A stretch of DNA of 40,433 bases from SYFY01 sp031385325 (GTDB lineage: Bacteria; Pseudomonadota; Gammaproteobacteria; Pseudomonadales; Azotimanducaceae). Every line of letters starts with the position of its first letter. The stretch's first letter is position 1. The position numbers and the translations under genes are program-made. The DNA is taken from contig JANNBJ010000230.1 in the NCBI GenBank assembly GCA_031385325.1, forward strand, positions 1 to 40,433. The letters run 5' to 3'. Shown piece after piece: positions 17,299 through 25,645 of this stretch. The notes beneath the pieces are model-generated. The model had not been told where the DNA came from, did not search any database, and worked only from the letters and a program-made list of their open reading frames with translations.

Positions 17299-17729
17299 AC
17301 CATGGCGCGGTTATTGATCCGCACGAAGGTGTATCCACCGACCAGCCCTGCCAATCCCTGCATCAACAATCCGAATGCAGATCCGGTCGCCCAAACAGGA
17401 TTCATCTCGAAGACGAGTCGCAGGGTGAGATGGATCGCGAGCACGGCAGCAAATCCACCCAGGACATAGCCCAGTACTCGAAGGTTCGGCAAGGCGCGAA
17501 CGATCAGCGCGACCACCCCAAAGGCGATAGCCATCGCGACCAGGATGATGGCGCCATACGGCATGATCATGCCGGCCAGATCATGACCGATGTACGCAAG
17601 CCGGTCGCCGATGGATATCTCGCGACCAAGGCTCTCAAGCCAGCCAAGAACACCTTGCGACGCTGCCGTGATGGCCAGGACGTAGGTGACCAACCAGGCT
17701 GCGACAAAGGCCAACACGCGCTTTCCCAT
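17295..17729 (-). CDS. Four-helix inner-membrane protein of unknown function
   Basis: A 144-residue integral membrane protein. Hydrophobic segments lie at about residues 3-25, 50-78, 87-108 and 120-137; the last ends at FVRINNRAMV. I recognise no named family. I start at the ATG at 17729 (MGKRVLAFVAAWLVTYVLA), which places a membrane helix directly at the N-terminus; the frame is open to 17813 but that would overlap the divergent dehydrogenase gene. The gap to that gene's start is only 34 bp. It is translationally coupled to the small exported protein. Confidence 0.65.
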   Translation of the reverse strand: MGKRVLAFVAAWLVTYVLAITAASQGVLGWLESLGREISIGDRLAYIGHDLAGMIMPYGAIILVAMAIAFGVVALIVRALPNLRVLGYVLGGFAAVLAIHLTLRLVFEMNPVWATGSAFGLLMQGLAGLVGGYTFVRINNRAMV

Positions 17730-17763
17730 GTATGCTTCTTCCCGAATCTGCCGGAGTTTTTGC

Positions 17764-18936
17764 ATGCTAACCCGATTGTCCCTGTTCGTCTCCGCTTGCC
17801 TGCTTGTTCTCAATGCACAAGCCGGATTTCGCCTCGAGACCGTCGCCGAAAATCTTGAGATCCCATGGGGACTGGCGTTTCTGCCCGATGGCAGCTTTCT
17901 GGTGACGGAGCATGCGGGTCGTCTGCGAATCGTCGGTTCGGATGGCCAGGTTGGCGAACCCGTCGCAGGCGTTCCAGCGGTGTATCACAAGAGCCAGGGT
18001 GGATTGTTCGACATCGTCCTTCACCCTGACTTTGTAAATAATCAGATCGTTTATCTCACCTATGCGCAGGGCAGCCCCAAGGACAATGGCACCGCTGTTG
18101 CCCGGGCGACATTGTCGCGACAGGGCCTGACCGGAGAACTCAAGGATCTGGAAGTGATTTTCCGCGTCGAGCGTCGCAAGGACACCCCCGTGCACTACGG
18201 CGGCCGGCTCGCCTTCCTGCTGGATGGCACCATGCTGCTGACCACGGGTGACGGTTTCTCCTACCGGCACGAAGCGCAGTCCGTCACCAGTCAACTCGGC
18301 AAGACCCTGCGCATGACCGAAGACGGCAAACCGGCAGAAGGCAATCCCTTCCCCGAATCGCCGTACGTCTGGACGTACGGTCATCGCAATCCGCAAGGGC
18401 TGACCGTGACAAAGGACGGCACTGTCTGGCTGAACGAACACGGCCCTCAGGGCGGCGATGAACTTAATCGGATTGAGCCCGGCAACAACTACGGCTGGCC
18501 CGCCATCTGTTATTGCCTCGACTACACCAATGCCTACGTCACACCGTTTACGGAATGGGAAGGCATGGAACAACCGGCTCACTATTGGCGCCCCTCAATT
18601 GCGCCGTCTGGCCTTGCGATTTACGAAGGTGATCGGTTCCCGGAATGGCAGGGGGATTTTTTTACGGGTGCGCTGGTGAACAAGGAAGTCCGGCGTCTGC
18701 ATCGAACTGCCGATGGAAAACTCGAAGAGGAAAAGCTGTTCAGCGACATTGGCGAACGGGTTCGGGACGTTCGATCCGGGCCTGATGGCGCCCTCTATTT
18801 CACCGTCGAAGGGACCAACGGACGGATCATGCGCGCCGTTTCGGACGCACCGATGCCGGCGCCGGTTGAGCCCCTTGCGCCAACTGGAGAACTCGACCCC
18901 GAACCAGTCACGCAGGCTGAGCCGGTCGCAGAATAG
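17764..18936 (+). CDS. PQQ-dependent aldose sugar dehydrogenase, YliI-like
   Basis: A periplasmic six-bladed beta-propeller quinoprotein that oxidises aldoses with PQQ. From the ATG at 17764 it has 390 residues. A signal peptide covers 1-20 (cut after NAQA). Family motifs are ENLEIPWGLAFLPDG (29-43), VTEHAGRLR, H144 in PVHYGGRL (catalytic-base position), YGHRNPQGL (205-213), NEHGPQGGDELN and RDVRSGPDGALYF. The C-terminus has an added Pro/Glu-rich tail of about 30 residues, perhaps a linker or disordered end. No PQQ synthesis genes lie in the window. It is a single gene, divergent from the membrane-protein operon. Confidence 0.88.
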   Translation: MLTRLSLFVSACLLVLNAQAGFRLETVAENLEIPWGLAFLPDGSFLVTEHAGRLRIVGSDGQVGEPVAGVPAVYHKSQGGLFDIVLHPDFVNNQIVYLTYAQGSPKDNGTAVARATLSRQGLTGELKDLEVIFRVERRKDTPVHYGGRLAFLLDGTMLLTTGDGFSYRHEAQSVTSQLGKTLRMTEDGKPAEGNPFPESPYVWTYGHRNPQGLTVTKDGTVWLNEHGPQGGDELNRIEPGNNYGWPAICYCLDYTNAYVTPFTEWEGMEQPAHYWRPSIAPSGLAIYEGDRFPEWQGDFFTGALVNKEVRRLHRTADGKLEEEKLFSDIGERVRDVRSGPDGALYFTVEGTNGRIMRAVSDAPMPAPVEPLAPTGELDPEPVTQAEPVAE

Positions 18937-18945
18937 AAATCCTTA

Positions 18946-18979
18946 AGGGCAGTGCCAATCAACGATTGGTGGCTGCCCT
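18946..18979 (+). terminator. Weak hairpin terminator after the aldose dehydrogenase
   Basis: AGGGCAG (18946-18952) pairs with CTGCCCT (18973-18979), and inside it CCAATC pairs with GATTGG around AAC. It is followed by CTTT only, and overlaps the end of the convergent thiolase gene, so it is a modest terminator at best. Confidence 0.4.
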
Positions 18980-20113
18980 CTTTGCTTCCTTGCCCAGCAC
19001 CACGCAGCCACTGGCGCCAAACATGCCCCCGACGCCCAAACAAAGTGCAACGTCAACATTCAATATCTGCGCTGCTGCCTCGCGTCGTACCTGGCGCACG
19101 CTCTCCTGTAACGCGTACATGCCGTACATCCCTGAATGCATGTAGGAGAGGCCACCGCCATTGGTATTGGTCGGTAGTCGACCGCCAGGTGCCGTGTTCC
19201 CTTCGGCGATGAATGCCCCCGCCTCGCCTCGCTTGCAGAACCCCAGGTCCTCCAGTCCGTAGATGGGCAGATGGGCAAAGGCGTCGTAGATCATCAGGTG
19301 ATCGACATCCGATTGGGATATTCCGGCTTCACGCATGGCATCCCGACCCGCTTCACGAAATGCACGCGAACTGGTCAGATCTTCCATCTGGCTGATGATC
19401 GGGGTCTCCGAACTTTCGCCAGTGCCCCAGATGTGCACGGGTGGTTTCGGAAAGTCCCGGGCGCGATCGGCCGAAGTGAGAATCAGCGCGCCGCCACCAT
19501 CGGTGACAAGACAACACTCGAGCAGGTGAAACGGATAGGCAATCACCCGGGATTTGAAAACGTCTTCGACGCTGATGAGATCGCGCATCGAGGCTCTGGG
19601 ATTACGGTTCGCCCATTGCCGTTGAACCACGGCCACCATGGCCAGTTGTTCATGGGTCAACCCGAAATCTTTCATGTACCTCAATACCGGTATGGTGAAC
19701 ATGGTGGGTGGTCCAACCACACCAAAGGGCGCTTCAAACTGACCACCGAAAGACGCCGGAGCCGGGGCGAATCCAGACTTCCCTACTCTTGAGCGACCAC
19801 TCTCGCCGTGGGTGATCAGCACTGTGCTGCAATGACCTGCCTGGATAGCGGCCACCGCGTGCCGCACATGGACCATGAACGAACAACCACCGACCGAAGT
19901 GCCATCCACCCAACGCGGTCGCAGACCCAGGTATTGCGCGACTTCGGTAGGACGAAAGCCGGCTGTCGCAAAGCCGTCGATCTCACGGGCATTGAGGCCC
20001 GTGTCCGCAAATGCGTTCAGCGCCGCATCGGCATGCAACTGGAGTTCACTCAGGTTGGGAATAACGCCGAGCTCCGTGGTCTCGGCGGCGCCGACAATGG
20101 CCACGCCAGTCAT
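18959..20113 (-). CDS. Thiolase-superfamily protein (lipid-transfer/SCP-x type)
   Basis: A 384-residue thiolase-fold protein of the type paired with DUF35 proteins in acyl-CoA and sterol side-chain degradation. It begins MTGVAIVGAAETTELG. The nucleophilic cysteine is probably C77 (SVGGCSFMVH); the NTNGGGLSYMHSG segment carries the histidine H326 of the thiolase HxG motif, and C358 (ALCLGVGGMFG) matches the second catalytic cysteine position. Members may be thiolases or retro-aldol lyases working on steroid-like chains. It overlaps the DUF35 gene by four bases (20110-20113), indicating a heteromeric complex. The substrate is unknown. Confidence 0.87.
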   Translation of the reverse strand: MTGVAIVGAAETTELGVIPNLSELQLHADAALNAFADTGLNAREIDGFATAGFRPTEVAQYLGLRPRWVDGTSVGGCSFMVHVRHAVAAIQAGHCSTVLITHGESGRSRVGKSGFAPAPASFGGQFEAPFGVVGPPTMFTIPVLRYMKDFGLTHEQLAMVAVVQRQWANRNPRASMRDLISVEDVFKSRVIAYPFHLLECCLVTDGGGALILTSADRARDFPKPPVHIWGTGESSETPIISQMEDLTSSRAFREAGRDAMREAGISQSDVDHLMIYDAFAHLPIYGLEDLGFCKRGEAGAFIAEGNTAPGGRLPTNTNGGGLSYMHSGMYGMYALQESVRQVRREAAAQILNVDVALCLGVGGMFGASGCVVLGKEAKRAATNR

Positions 20114-20532
20114 CGCGTTACGCCTTGTGAACCACCCTTCGGGCGAAAAAGAGGCAGCGTGATGTCATCGGTCTGCTTCAGAAAAACAACTTCCAGCGGC
20201 ATGTCCAGTTCGAGCGCCTCCGGGGTCTGCGGACATTCGACAATATTGCTCATCATGCGGGGGCCCTCTGCAAGCTTGACCAGGGCAATGGCGTACGGCT
20301 CGCTCCATGCTGGATGTGGACGATGATTGATGACGTAACTCTCCAGCGTGCCGTGACCGCTGGCACGATAGATTGAAACATCGCGACTGCTGCACTCGGG
20401 ACAGAACGGCCGCGGCGGGAAGTAGCTCAACTGGCAGTCATTGCATCGTTGCAGTCGCAGTTCCCCTGCCCGTGTACCCGCCCAGAAATGTTCGGTTTCC
20501 GGGGTAGGACGCGGTAACGGTCGCTCTGCCAT
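20110..20532 (-). CDS. DUF35 zinc-ribbon/OB-fold acyl-CoA-associated protein
   Basis: A 140-residue DUF35 protein: an N-terminal rubredoxin-like zinc ribbon with C31/C34-type pairs (RCNDCQLSYF and PFCPECSSRDV) followed by an OB fold (GTLESYVINHRPHPAW). Such proteins form a complex with the adjacent thiolase and are thought to help hold or present the acyl-CoA. Start: ATG at 20532 (MAERPLPRPTPETEHFW) as in homologues; an ATG at 20547 would add five residues. The stop overlaps the thiolase start in ATGA. The first gene of a two-gene operon, divergent from a glycosyltransferase by 53 bp. Confidence 0.87.
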   Translation of the reverse strand: MAERPLPRPTPETEHFWAGTRAGELRLQRCNDCQLSYFPPRPFCPECSSRDVSIYRASGHGTLESYVINHRPHPAWSEPYAIALVKLAEGPRMMSNIVECPQTPEALELDMPLEVVFLKQTDDITLPLFRPKGGSQGVTR

Positions 20533-20585
20533 ATACTCCTCGCTCATCACTGTGACGACGCAGTATCCCAACGCCGGCGACCCAC

Positions 20586-21707
20586 GTGCAAGCCAACCCT
20601 AGAATTCCCCTGCGTGTCATGCTGGTCATCAGCGATCTTGGTTATGGTGGTGCCGAACGCCAGGTTGTTGCGTTGGCCAACGGTCTTGCCAGCCAAGGTA
20701 TCGAAGCCTTCGTCGCTACGCTCTCCGGGCACACGCCGCTGGCCCGTTCCCTGGACGACACAAGCCGTTTGCATGTGGTCGGTCGATCGCCCTTTCGTCT
20801 GGCCCGGCTTCTGCAAGAAGTGAAGATCGATGTTGTGCATGGATTTCTGCTGGATGCGGAAATCGTCAGTCGACTGGCAGCTCGAATTGCCGGTGTGGTC
20901 CACGTCGTTGGCTCGGAGCGCAGCACTCGGCATCACTACGCGTGGTGGCAAACCGGCTTGTACAAACTCACGGGGCGGAACATGTCCCTCTGCATCGCCA
21001 ACACGACCGAAGGCGCACGCTGGCATTCAGAGGCGTTTGGACTCCCGTCAAATCGTTATCGAATCGTTCGGAACGGTGTGGATACCGATCGCTTCAGGCC
21101 GGGGGATGCGACAGAGACAAGACAAAAACTTGGTGTTTCCGCCACCGACGTACTGATCGGCATGTTTGCGAGCTTCAAACCAGTCAAGAACCACACGCTG
21201 TTGATAGAGGCACTGGCGCTTCTGAACAAACGAGGCATTCGTTGCAAAGCGTTGCTGGTGGGAGACCAGATGCAACGAGGACGTCATTCAAACACGGGAC
21301 TGATCACCACCATCGAGACGCAGATTCGGGATCTGCATCTGGAGCACCAGGTCATCATGGTTGGACACCAGGTCGATATTGAACACCTGTACCGTGCCTG
21401 CACGCTGACGGTGTTACCTTCGGACTATGAAGGGACGCCAAATGTGGTGATCGAATCCATGGCCTGCGGGATCCCGGCAGTCGTCAGTGATGTGACCGGG
21501 AATCGCGAAGTGATTGTTGCAGATGAAGGTGGCCTCTTGTTCACCCCTGGCAGTCCTAACGCGTTGGCTGACGTGTTGGAGCGCTTGTTGAAGGATGCCG
21601 CCAACCTGGCGTCTATGCGACTCAAAGCACGCAAGGTATCCATCAGCCGCTTCGGGATGTCGCGGATGCTTGAAGAGATGGCCTCGGCTTACCGGTCATT
21701 GGTTTGA
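20586..21707 (+). CDS. Glycosyltransferase, GT4 family
   Basis: A 373-residue retaining GT-B glycosyltransferase. The N-terminal domain has VMLVISDLGYGGAERQV (11-27), the loop shared by many family 4 enzymes; the C-terminal donor domain has RNGVDTDRFRPG, GMFASFKPVKNH, and the E-x7-E motif EGTPNVVIE inside DYEGTPNVVIESMACGIP. The GTG at 20586 is used as start; an ATG at 20619 is an alternative that would cut the first strand. The last 12 bases overlap the end of the small gene on the opposite strand. It stands alone, so the acceptor is unknown. Confidence 0.88.
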   Translation: MQANPRIPLRVMLVISDLGYGGAERQVVALANGLASQGIEAFVATLSGHTPLARSLDDTSRLHVVGRSPFRLARLLQEVKIDVVHGFLLDAEIVSRLAARIAGVVHVVGSERSTRHHYAWWQTGLYKLTGRNMSLCIANTTEGARWHSEAFGLPSNRYRIVRNGVDTDRFRPGDATETRQKLGVSATDVLIGMFASFKPVKNHTLLIEALALLNKRGIRCKALLVGDQMQRGRHSNTGLITTIETQIRDLHLEHQVIMVGHQVDIEHLYRACTLTVLPSDYEGTPNVVIESMACGIPAVVSDVTGNREVIVADEGGLLFTPGSPNALADVLERLLKDAANLASMRLKARKVSISRFGMSRMLEEMASAYRSLV

Positions 21708-21902
21708 AAACACCGAATGACCGGAAATTGTGTGCTCCCCGTCGGTCTTGATGACGTTGGCGAGAGCCTTCTTCAACTCGCTGCAGGCAACTGCTTCTGA
21801 ATCGTCGCTGACATATTTCAGCGCCGTGCCGTAATCCATCTTTTCCATTGCGGCCATGAAGGCCTTGACGATTTCGATCGACGAACTTTGTGGGTTGCTC
21901 AG
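21696..21902 (-). pseudogene. SnoaL/limonene-epoxide-hydrolase-like N-terminal remnant with CTG start
   Basis: Read from a CTG at 21902, a 68-residue frame begins LSNPQSSSIEIVKAFMAAME and goes on KMDYGTALKYVSDD, which closely resembles the first helices of SnoaL-like/limonene-1,2-epoxide-hydrolase proteins; the expected catalytic barrel does not follow and the frame stops after another 34 unrelated-looking residues. TGAGGA lies six bases before the CTG, exactly where a start would be, and the position is ATG in the usual family. It may be a decayed gene or a truncated protein using CTG. It overlaps the glycosyltransferase end on the other strand by 12 bases and follows the AraC gene by 138 bp. 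Too short and start-less for ordinary gene finders. Confidence 0.5.
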
Positions 21903-22040
21903 TTTTATTCCTCAGCACTGCAGCGTTCAGCCAATCACCAGATCGGTGAATCGCGTGAACTTTGTGAGATGCATCGGAATCCAGCAATTACCTAAGGCGT
22001 CATCATCCAGAATTTCTCCGCAGTCCTGACGAATTTGCCC

Positions 22041-22997
22041 TCACGTCAGCGTGTTTCGATACTCGCCTGGCGTTGATTGATAGCGACGCCTGAACGCCGA
22101 TCGAAAGGCGTCGATCGATCCAAATCCTGCCCGTTCAGCGATCCGATCAAGTGACCAATCACTGTTTTCCAGCAAGTCCCTGGAATGTTCGAGTCTGGTT
22201 TGTTCCACAAATCTTGAGAGTGTCGCGCCGGTCTGGTGGCGAAACACCCGTGCTAGATTACGTTCGCTCATGCCGGCTCGGTCGGCCAGGGTGTTGACCG
22301 AGAGGTCCGCAGCTGGGTTATCCACAATCCACGTGATCAGATCCTGCAACCGGTTTGAGGTGCTGGTCTGTGCCACTAGACCTGCGCTTAACTGCGGTTG
22401 ACGACTTGGTCTGCGCAGGAACAAAACCAGCTCACGAGCTACTTCCGCAGCGATTGCACGTCCGAAGTCCTCTTCGACCATGGCCAGCGCGAGATCGATG
22501 CCAGCCGTCACCCCTGCCGAGGTGTAGATTGGCGGATCAACCGTGTAGATCGAGGCGGCTTCGATGAGTGTGCTCGGACACAACCGAGCGAGTTCAGCGC
22601 AGGACGACCAATGGGTGGTCGCGCGTTTTCCCTCAAGCAAGCCCGCTGCTGCGAGCACAAACGCGCCGGTGCACACACTGCCAACTCGGCACGCACCGCT
22701 GGCCTTGGCCCGCTTGATCCAGTCCACGAGGCCGGTGTCATTGATGACCGAGCGCAAGCCGGCTTCATCACTCCCCGCTATCAGCACCGTATCGATTGAG
22801 CCCGAGAGTTCAGCCAATGAGATCGTGCGAGAGAGGACGAGCCCTGAGTTGCTGCGGACCTCACCACCGATGGGTGAAGCGACTACAAGCTGGTAGCTGC
22901 CAGAGCGTAGTTGCTCAACTTTCCCGAATACATCGGAAGGTCCGACGACATCGAGCATCTGGACGCCTTCAAACGCCACCAGAACTACGGTTTTCAT
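22041..22997 (-). CDS. GlxA-type AraC-family regulator with DJ-1/PfpI sensor domain
   Basis: A 318-residue transcription factor: an N-terminal DJ-1/PfpI domain (about 1-185) with the nucleophile-elbow cysteine C109 in GSVCTGAFVLAAAGLL and THW after it, then a C-terminal double helix-turn-helix AraC domain (about 215-315) with RAGMSERNLARVFRHQTG and ERAGFGSIDAFRSAFRR and the terminal YQSTPGEYR. Such regulators sense a small metabolite (often amino-acid or amine derivatives). It is divergent from an exported protein carrying the same kind of DJ-1 domain, the likely target. The 123-bp spacer contains inverted repeats ATGTC/GACAT (23046-23069) and CAATC/GATTG (23074-23093) that could be operators. 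Confidence 0.9.
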   Translation of the reverse strand: MKTVVLVAFEGVQMLDVVGPSDVFGKVEQLRSGSYQLVVASPIGGEVRSNSGLVLSRTISLAELSGSIDTVLIAGSDEAGLRSVINDTGLVDWIKRAKASGACRVGSVCTGAFVLAAAGLLEGKRATTHWSSCAELARLCPSTLIEAASIYTVDPPIYTSAGVTAGIDLALAMVEEDFGRAIAAEVARELVLFLRRPSRQPQLSAGLVAQTSTSNRLQDLITWIVDNPAADLSVNTLADRAGMSERNLARVFRHQTGATLSRFVEQTRLEHSRDLLENSDWSLDRIAERAGFGSIDAFRSAFRRRYQSTPGEYRNTLT

Positions 22998-23120
22998 GCC
23001 GGCCTCCTGCCCAACCAGAATGATGTGGCCGGATTCACGGCTTCAATGTCCTGTTCGTTGTGGAGACATCGGGCAATCTTCAGCATCGGATTGGAAACTG
23101 TTTTGGAGATCATCAGAACC

Positions 23121-24268
23121 ATGAAAATCGTTGCACGTTTGATACTGCTGACCCCTCTGATGCTGTTTGTCTCTGCAGGGTTCGCTGCGTCCGAAGCCGG
23201 ACCCACAGCAGAATCGCGCGATGTTCCCGCGTGGGCGACCTCGCCCGATCGCAAAACGTTGCTTGCTGCCTTCACGCCACCGAAACGTCCGGGTCGTCCC
23301 GTCATCGCTGTCATTGGTCTGAATGAAGGGACCGAAACAACCGACTATCTCGTTCCGTTCGGGGTACTCGAAAGGGCCGATGTGGCCGACGTGCTTGCGT
23401 TGTCCACGCGTAGCGGCCCAATCACGCTGATGCCCGCCTTGAACATCCTGCCAGATGCAACGGTCGCCGAGTTTGAGCATAAATATCCGGAAGGGGCGGA
23501 CTACGTCATCGTACCCGCAATGTTTCCGGCCGACGATCCGGAAACCACGGGATGGATCAGCGCTCAGGCAGCCAAACGCGCGATCATCGTTGGAATCTGC
23601 ACCGGCGCCAGAGTGCTGGGTCAGGCTGGACTTCTCGTTGAGCGCCGCGCGACGTCTCATTGGTATGACCTCGCGACGGTGCGTGAGGAAAATCCAACGA
23701 TGGTCTACGTTCCGAACCGGCGGTATGTGGTTGATCGGGGTGTGGCTTCGACGACCGGAGTGTCCGCGTCAATTCCTGTGTCTCTGACGCTGATCGAAGC
23801 CATCGCAGGCTATCAGCGAGCTGCAAAGGTTGCCTTAGAGCTCGGGTAGACAACTGGGATGATCAGCATCAGAGCGATGAGTTCACGGCGAAATCGGACT
23901 TTCTGCTCACGGCCGCCGTGAATACGCTCGCCTTTTGGCGTCACGAAACGCTGCGGATTGACATCGAACCTGGCGTCGATGAGATTGCTCTGGCATTGAC
24001 AGCCGACGCCTGGTCGCGCACCTATCAATCAAGGGTGCTGATTGCAGCAGCTGATGAAGAAGTTGTGACGACGCAAGGGGGCATACGAGTCATCCCAGAC
24101 AAGAAGCAGGAATACGAGGCCAGTGATGCATCACTGCCCGCACTCGCAGCCAGTTTCCAAGTCAGAGCGTTGGACACATCGCTACAACAAATCGGCGAAC
24201 GATACGGACGACCGACGAGAAAGTTCGTAGCAACCCAGCTTGAGTACTCGGCAGGGCTTCCCAAATAG
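23121..24268 (+). pseudogene. Exported DJ-1/PfpI protein, interrupted by a one-base frameshift
   Basis: The first frame (23121-23849, 242 residues) has a signal peptide (about 1-22, cut after GFA) and a DJ-1 core with C160 in VGICTGARVLGQAGLL followed by SHWYDL, then stops at TAG just after ALELG. The next frame continues VDNWDDQHQSDEFTAKSDF through NTLAFWRHETLR and VDEIALALTADAWSRT to 24268, which is the expected C-terminal half of this family. Joining the two needs one extra G in GGG at 23844-23846, giving about 382 residues. So either a recent homopolymer deletion or a sequence error. The 3' piece alone could be translated from a GTG at 23918. Confidence 0.8.
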
Positions 24269-24306
24269 TCCGATAAAGGAATCTGATAAAGGAATCCGAT
24301 AAAGGT
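24268..24306. repeat. Three tandem 13-bp repeats (GATAAAGG units)
   Basis: Units at 24268-24280, 24281-24293 and 24294-24306 read (G/A)TC(C/T)GATAAAGG(A/T), differing at only three positions. They begin in the stop codon of the broken DJ-1 gene and lie in the convergent gap before the next gene. Not explained by a hairpin. Confidence 0.85.
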
Positions 24307-24327
24307 AGGTGGTTTTTCCAGTCCGAC

Positions 24328-25446
24328 TTAATCAGCCCTTACTCGATAGACCGCATTGGATACATCATCCGAAACCAGCAGTTCGCCTTTCCCTGTGATG
24401 AGTACGTCGTTAGGTCGCCCAACAACTTTTTCAGCTTGGATAAAGCCGGTCATGAACGCCTTGATCGTCATGGTGCCGGCCGCATCGGGAACCAGCGCTG
24501 AGACCCGGTAACCCACCATTTCTGATCGATTCCAGCTGCCGTGCTCGGCGATCAGCACACTCCCCTGCCACGCTTTGCCCAATCCTGCCCCGGTATTGAA
24601 CGTCAAACCGAGTGCAGCGGAGTGTGCCTGGATGGTGTAGCTCGGTTTGGTGAACTTGCCAGCGTCGACATCCTTGCCAAATTCCGGATCAGGAATGTTG
24701 CCGGCATGGATGAAGGGATAGCCAAAGTGCTGGCCTTTTGCTGTGACAACATTGACCTCTTCCGGCGGCACATCATCGCCCATCATGTCCCGGCCATTGT
24801 CGGTGAACCAGAGCTGTTCCGTTGTCGGATGAAAGGCCAGACCTACGCTGTTGCGTACCCCTTCAACAAACGGTTGGGTCACACCAGTATCCGGATCCAT
24901 TGTCAGGATCGACGCGAATCGAGGGTCTCGACTCTTGCAGATGTTGCAGGGCGCGCCGACCGGAACGTACAACAAACCGTCCGGCCCGAAGCGGAGATAT
25001 TTCCAGCCGTGGTGTTGTTTGTCAGGGAGCTTATCCGTCAGCAATCGCGATGTTTTGGATTCCAGCGCGTTTTCAACTACCCAGATCTCATTCAACGCGC
25101 CGACATAAAGATCTTCCCGCCCGTTATGCTCGCGCAGGGCGATGCCACTTGGCAGTGTCAGACCTTCGAGCAGGGTCTCCACACTGCTCGCTTTTCCTGC
25201 ACCGTCGAGTCGTATGCGATAGACAACGCCTTGTTTGAACGTCCCCACAAACAGGGTGTTTCCATCCTTGGACAGTGCCATCTGCCGTGCATCCGGAAGC
25301 GAACCCGCAACCAGTTCTACGTGGAGACCCTCGGGGACGACCAATCGTTCAAGCAGACCAGCCGACAGTTTGTTGTCTTCAGCGACTGCGACGGTGGCTG
25401 CGGATACGAGTGCAGACAGGACAAGCAGGTAAAGTTGTTTGAGCAC
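24328..25446 (-). CDS. PQQ-type sugar dehydrogenase (sorbosone dehydrogenase-like)
   Basis: A secreted beta-propeller protein of the sorbosone/glucose dehydrogenase group. From the GTG at 25446 it has 372 residues with a signal peptide of about 23 (cut after TVAVA); the annotated frame is open to 25482 by a TTG start. Motifs: LVVPEGLHVELVAG, SKDGNTLFVGT, KQHHGWKYLRFGPDGLLYVP, GAPCNICKSRD with a CxxC of this subgroup, VEGVRNSVGLAFHP and FTDNGRD. It differs clearly from the YliI-like enzyme at 17764. Both are likely periplasmic sugar or aldehyde oxidases needing PQQ made or taken up elsewhere. It is convergent with the DJ-1 gene. Confidence 0.85.
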   Translation of the reverse strand: MLKQLYLLVLSALVSAATVAVAEDNKLSAGLLERLVVPEGLHVELVAGSLPDARQMALSKDGNTLFVGTFKQGVVYRIRLDGAGKASSVETLLEGLTLPSGIALREHNGREDLYVGALNEIWVVENALESKTSRLLTDKLPDKQHHGWKYLRFGPDGLLYVPVGAPCNICKSRDPRFASILTMDPDTGVTQPFVEGVRNSVGLAFHPTTEQLWFTDNGRDMMGDDVPPEEVNVVTAKGQHFGYPFIHAGNIPDPEFGKDVDAGKFTKPSYTIQAHSAALGLTFNTGAGLGKAWQGSVLIAEHGSWNRSEMVGYRVSALVPDAAGTMTIKAFMTGFIQAEKVVGRPNDVLITGKGELLVSDDVSNAVYRVRAD

Positions 25447-25645
25447 GTGAAGTTTCTGATCGGAAGGATATTCATCATACAACGAGGTCGGACGAGAGCG
25501 GACGGCGAGGTAACTGGTACGCAGCCATCTTCGACAAGTTCAATCGCGGGAAGGATTCGGAATCCAGATCTTCAGCCCCGCAGCGATTTCCTTGCTCCGC
25601 TCCCGCACACCGGAGGGGAAATGTCCTGATGACAGGCACAACGAA

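Noticed and set aside
21643..21987. A 114-codon minus-strand frame
   Set aside because: Low-complexity, His/Arg-rich, and overlapping the better SnoaL-like frame.
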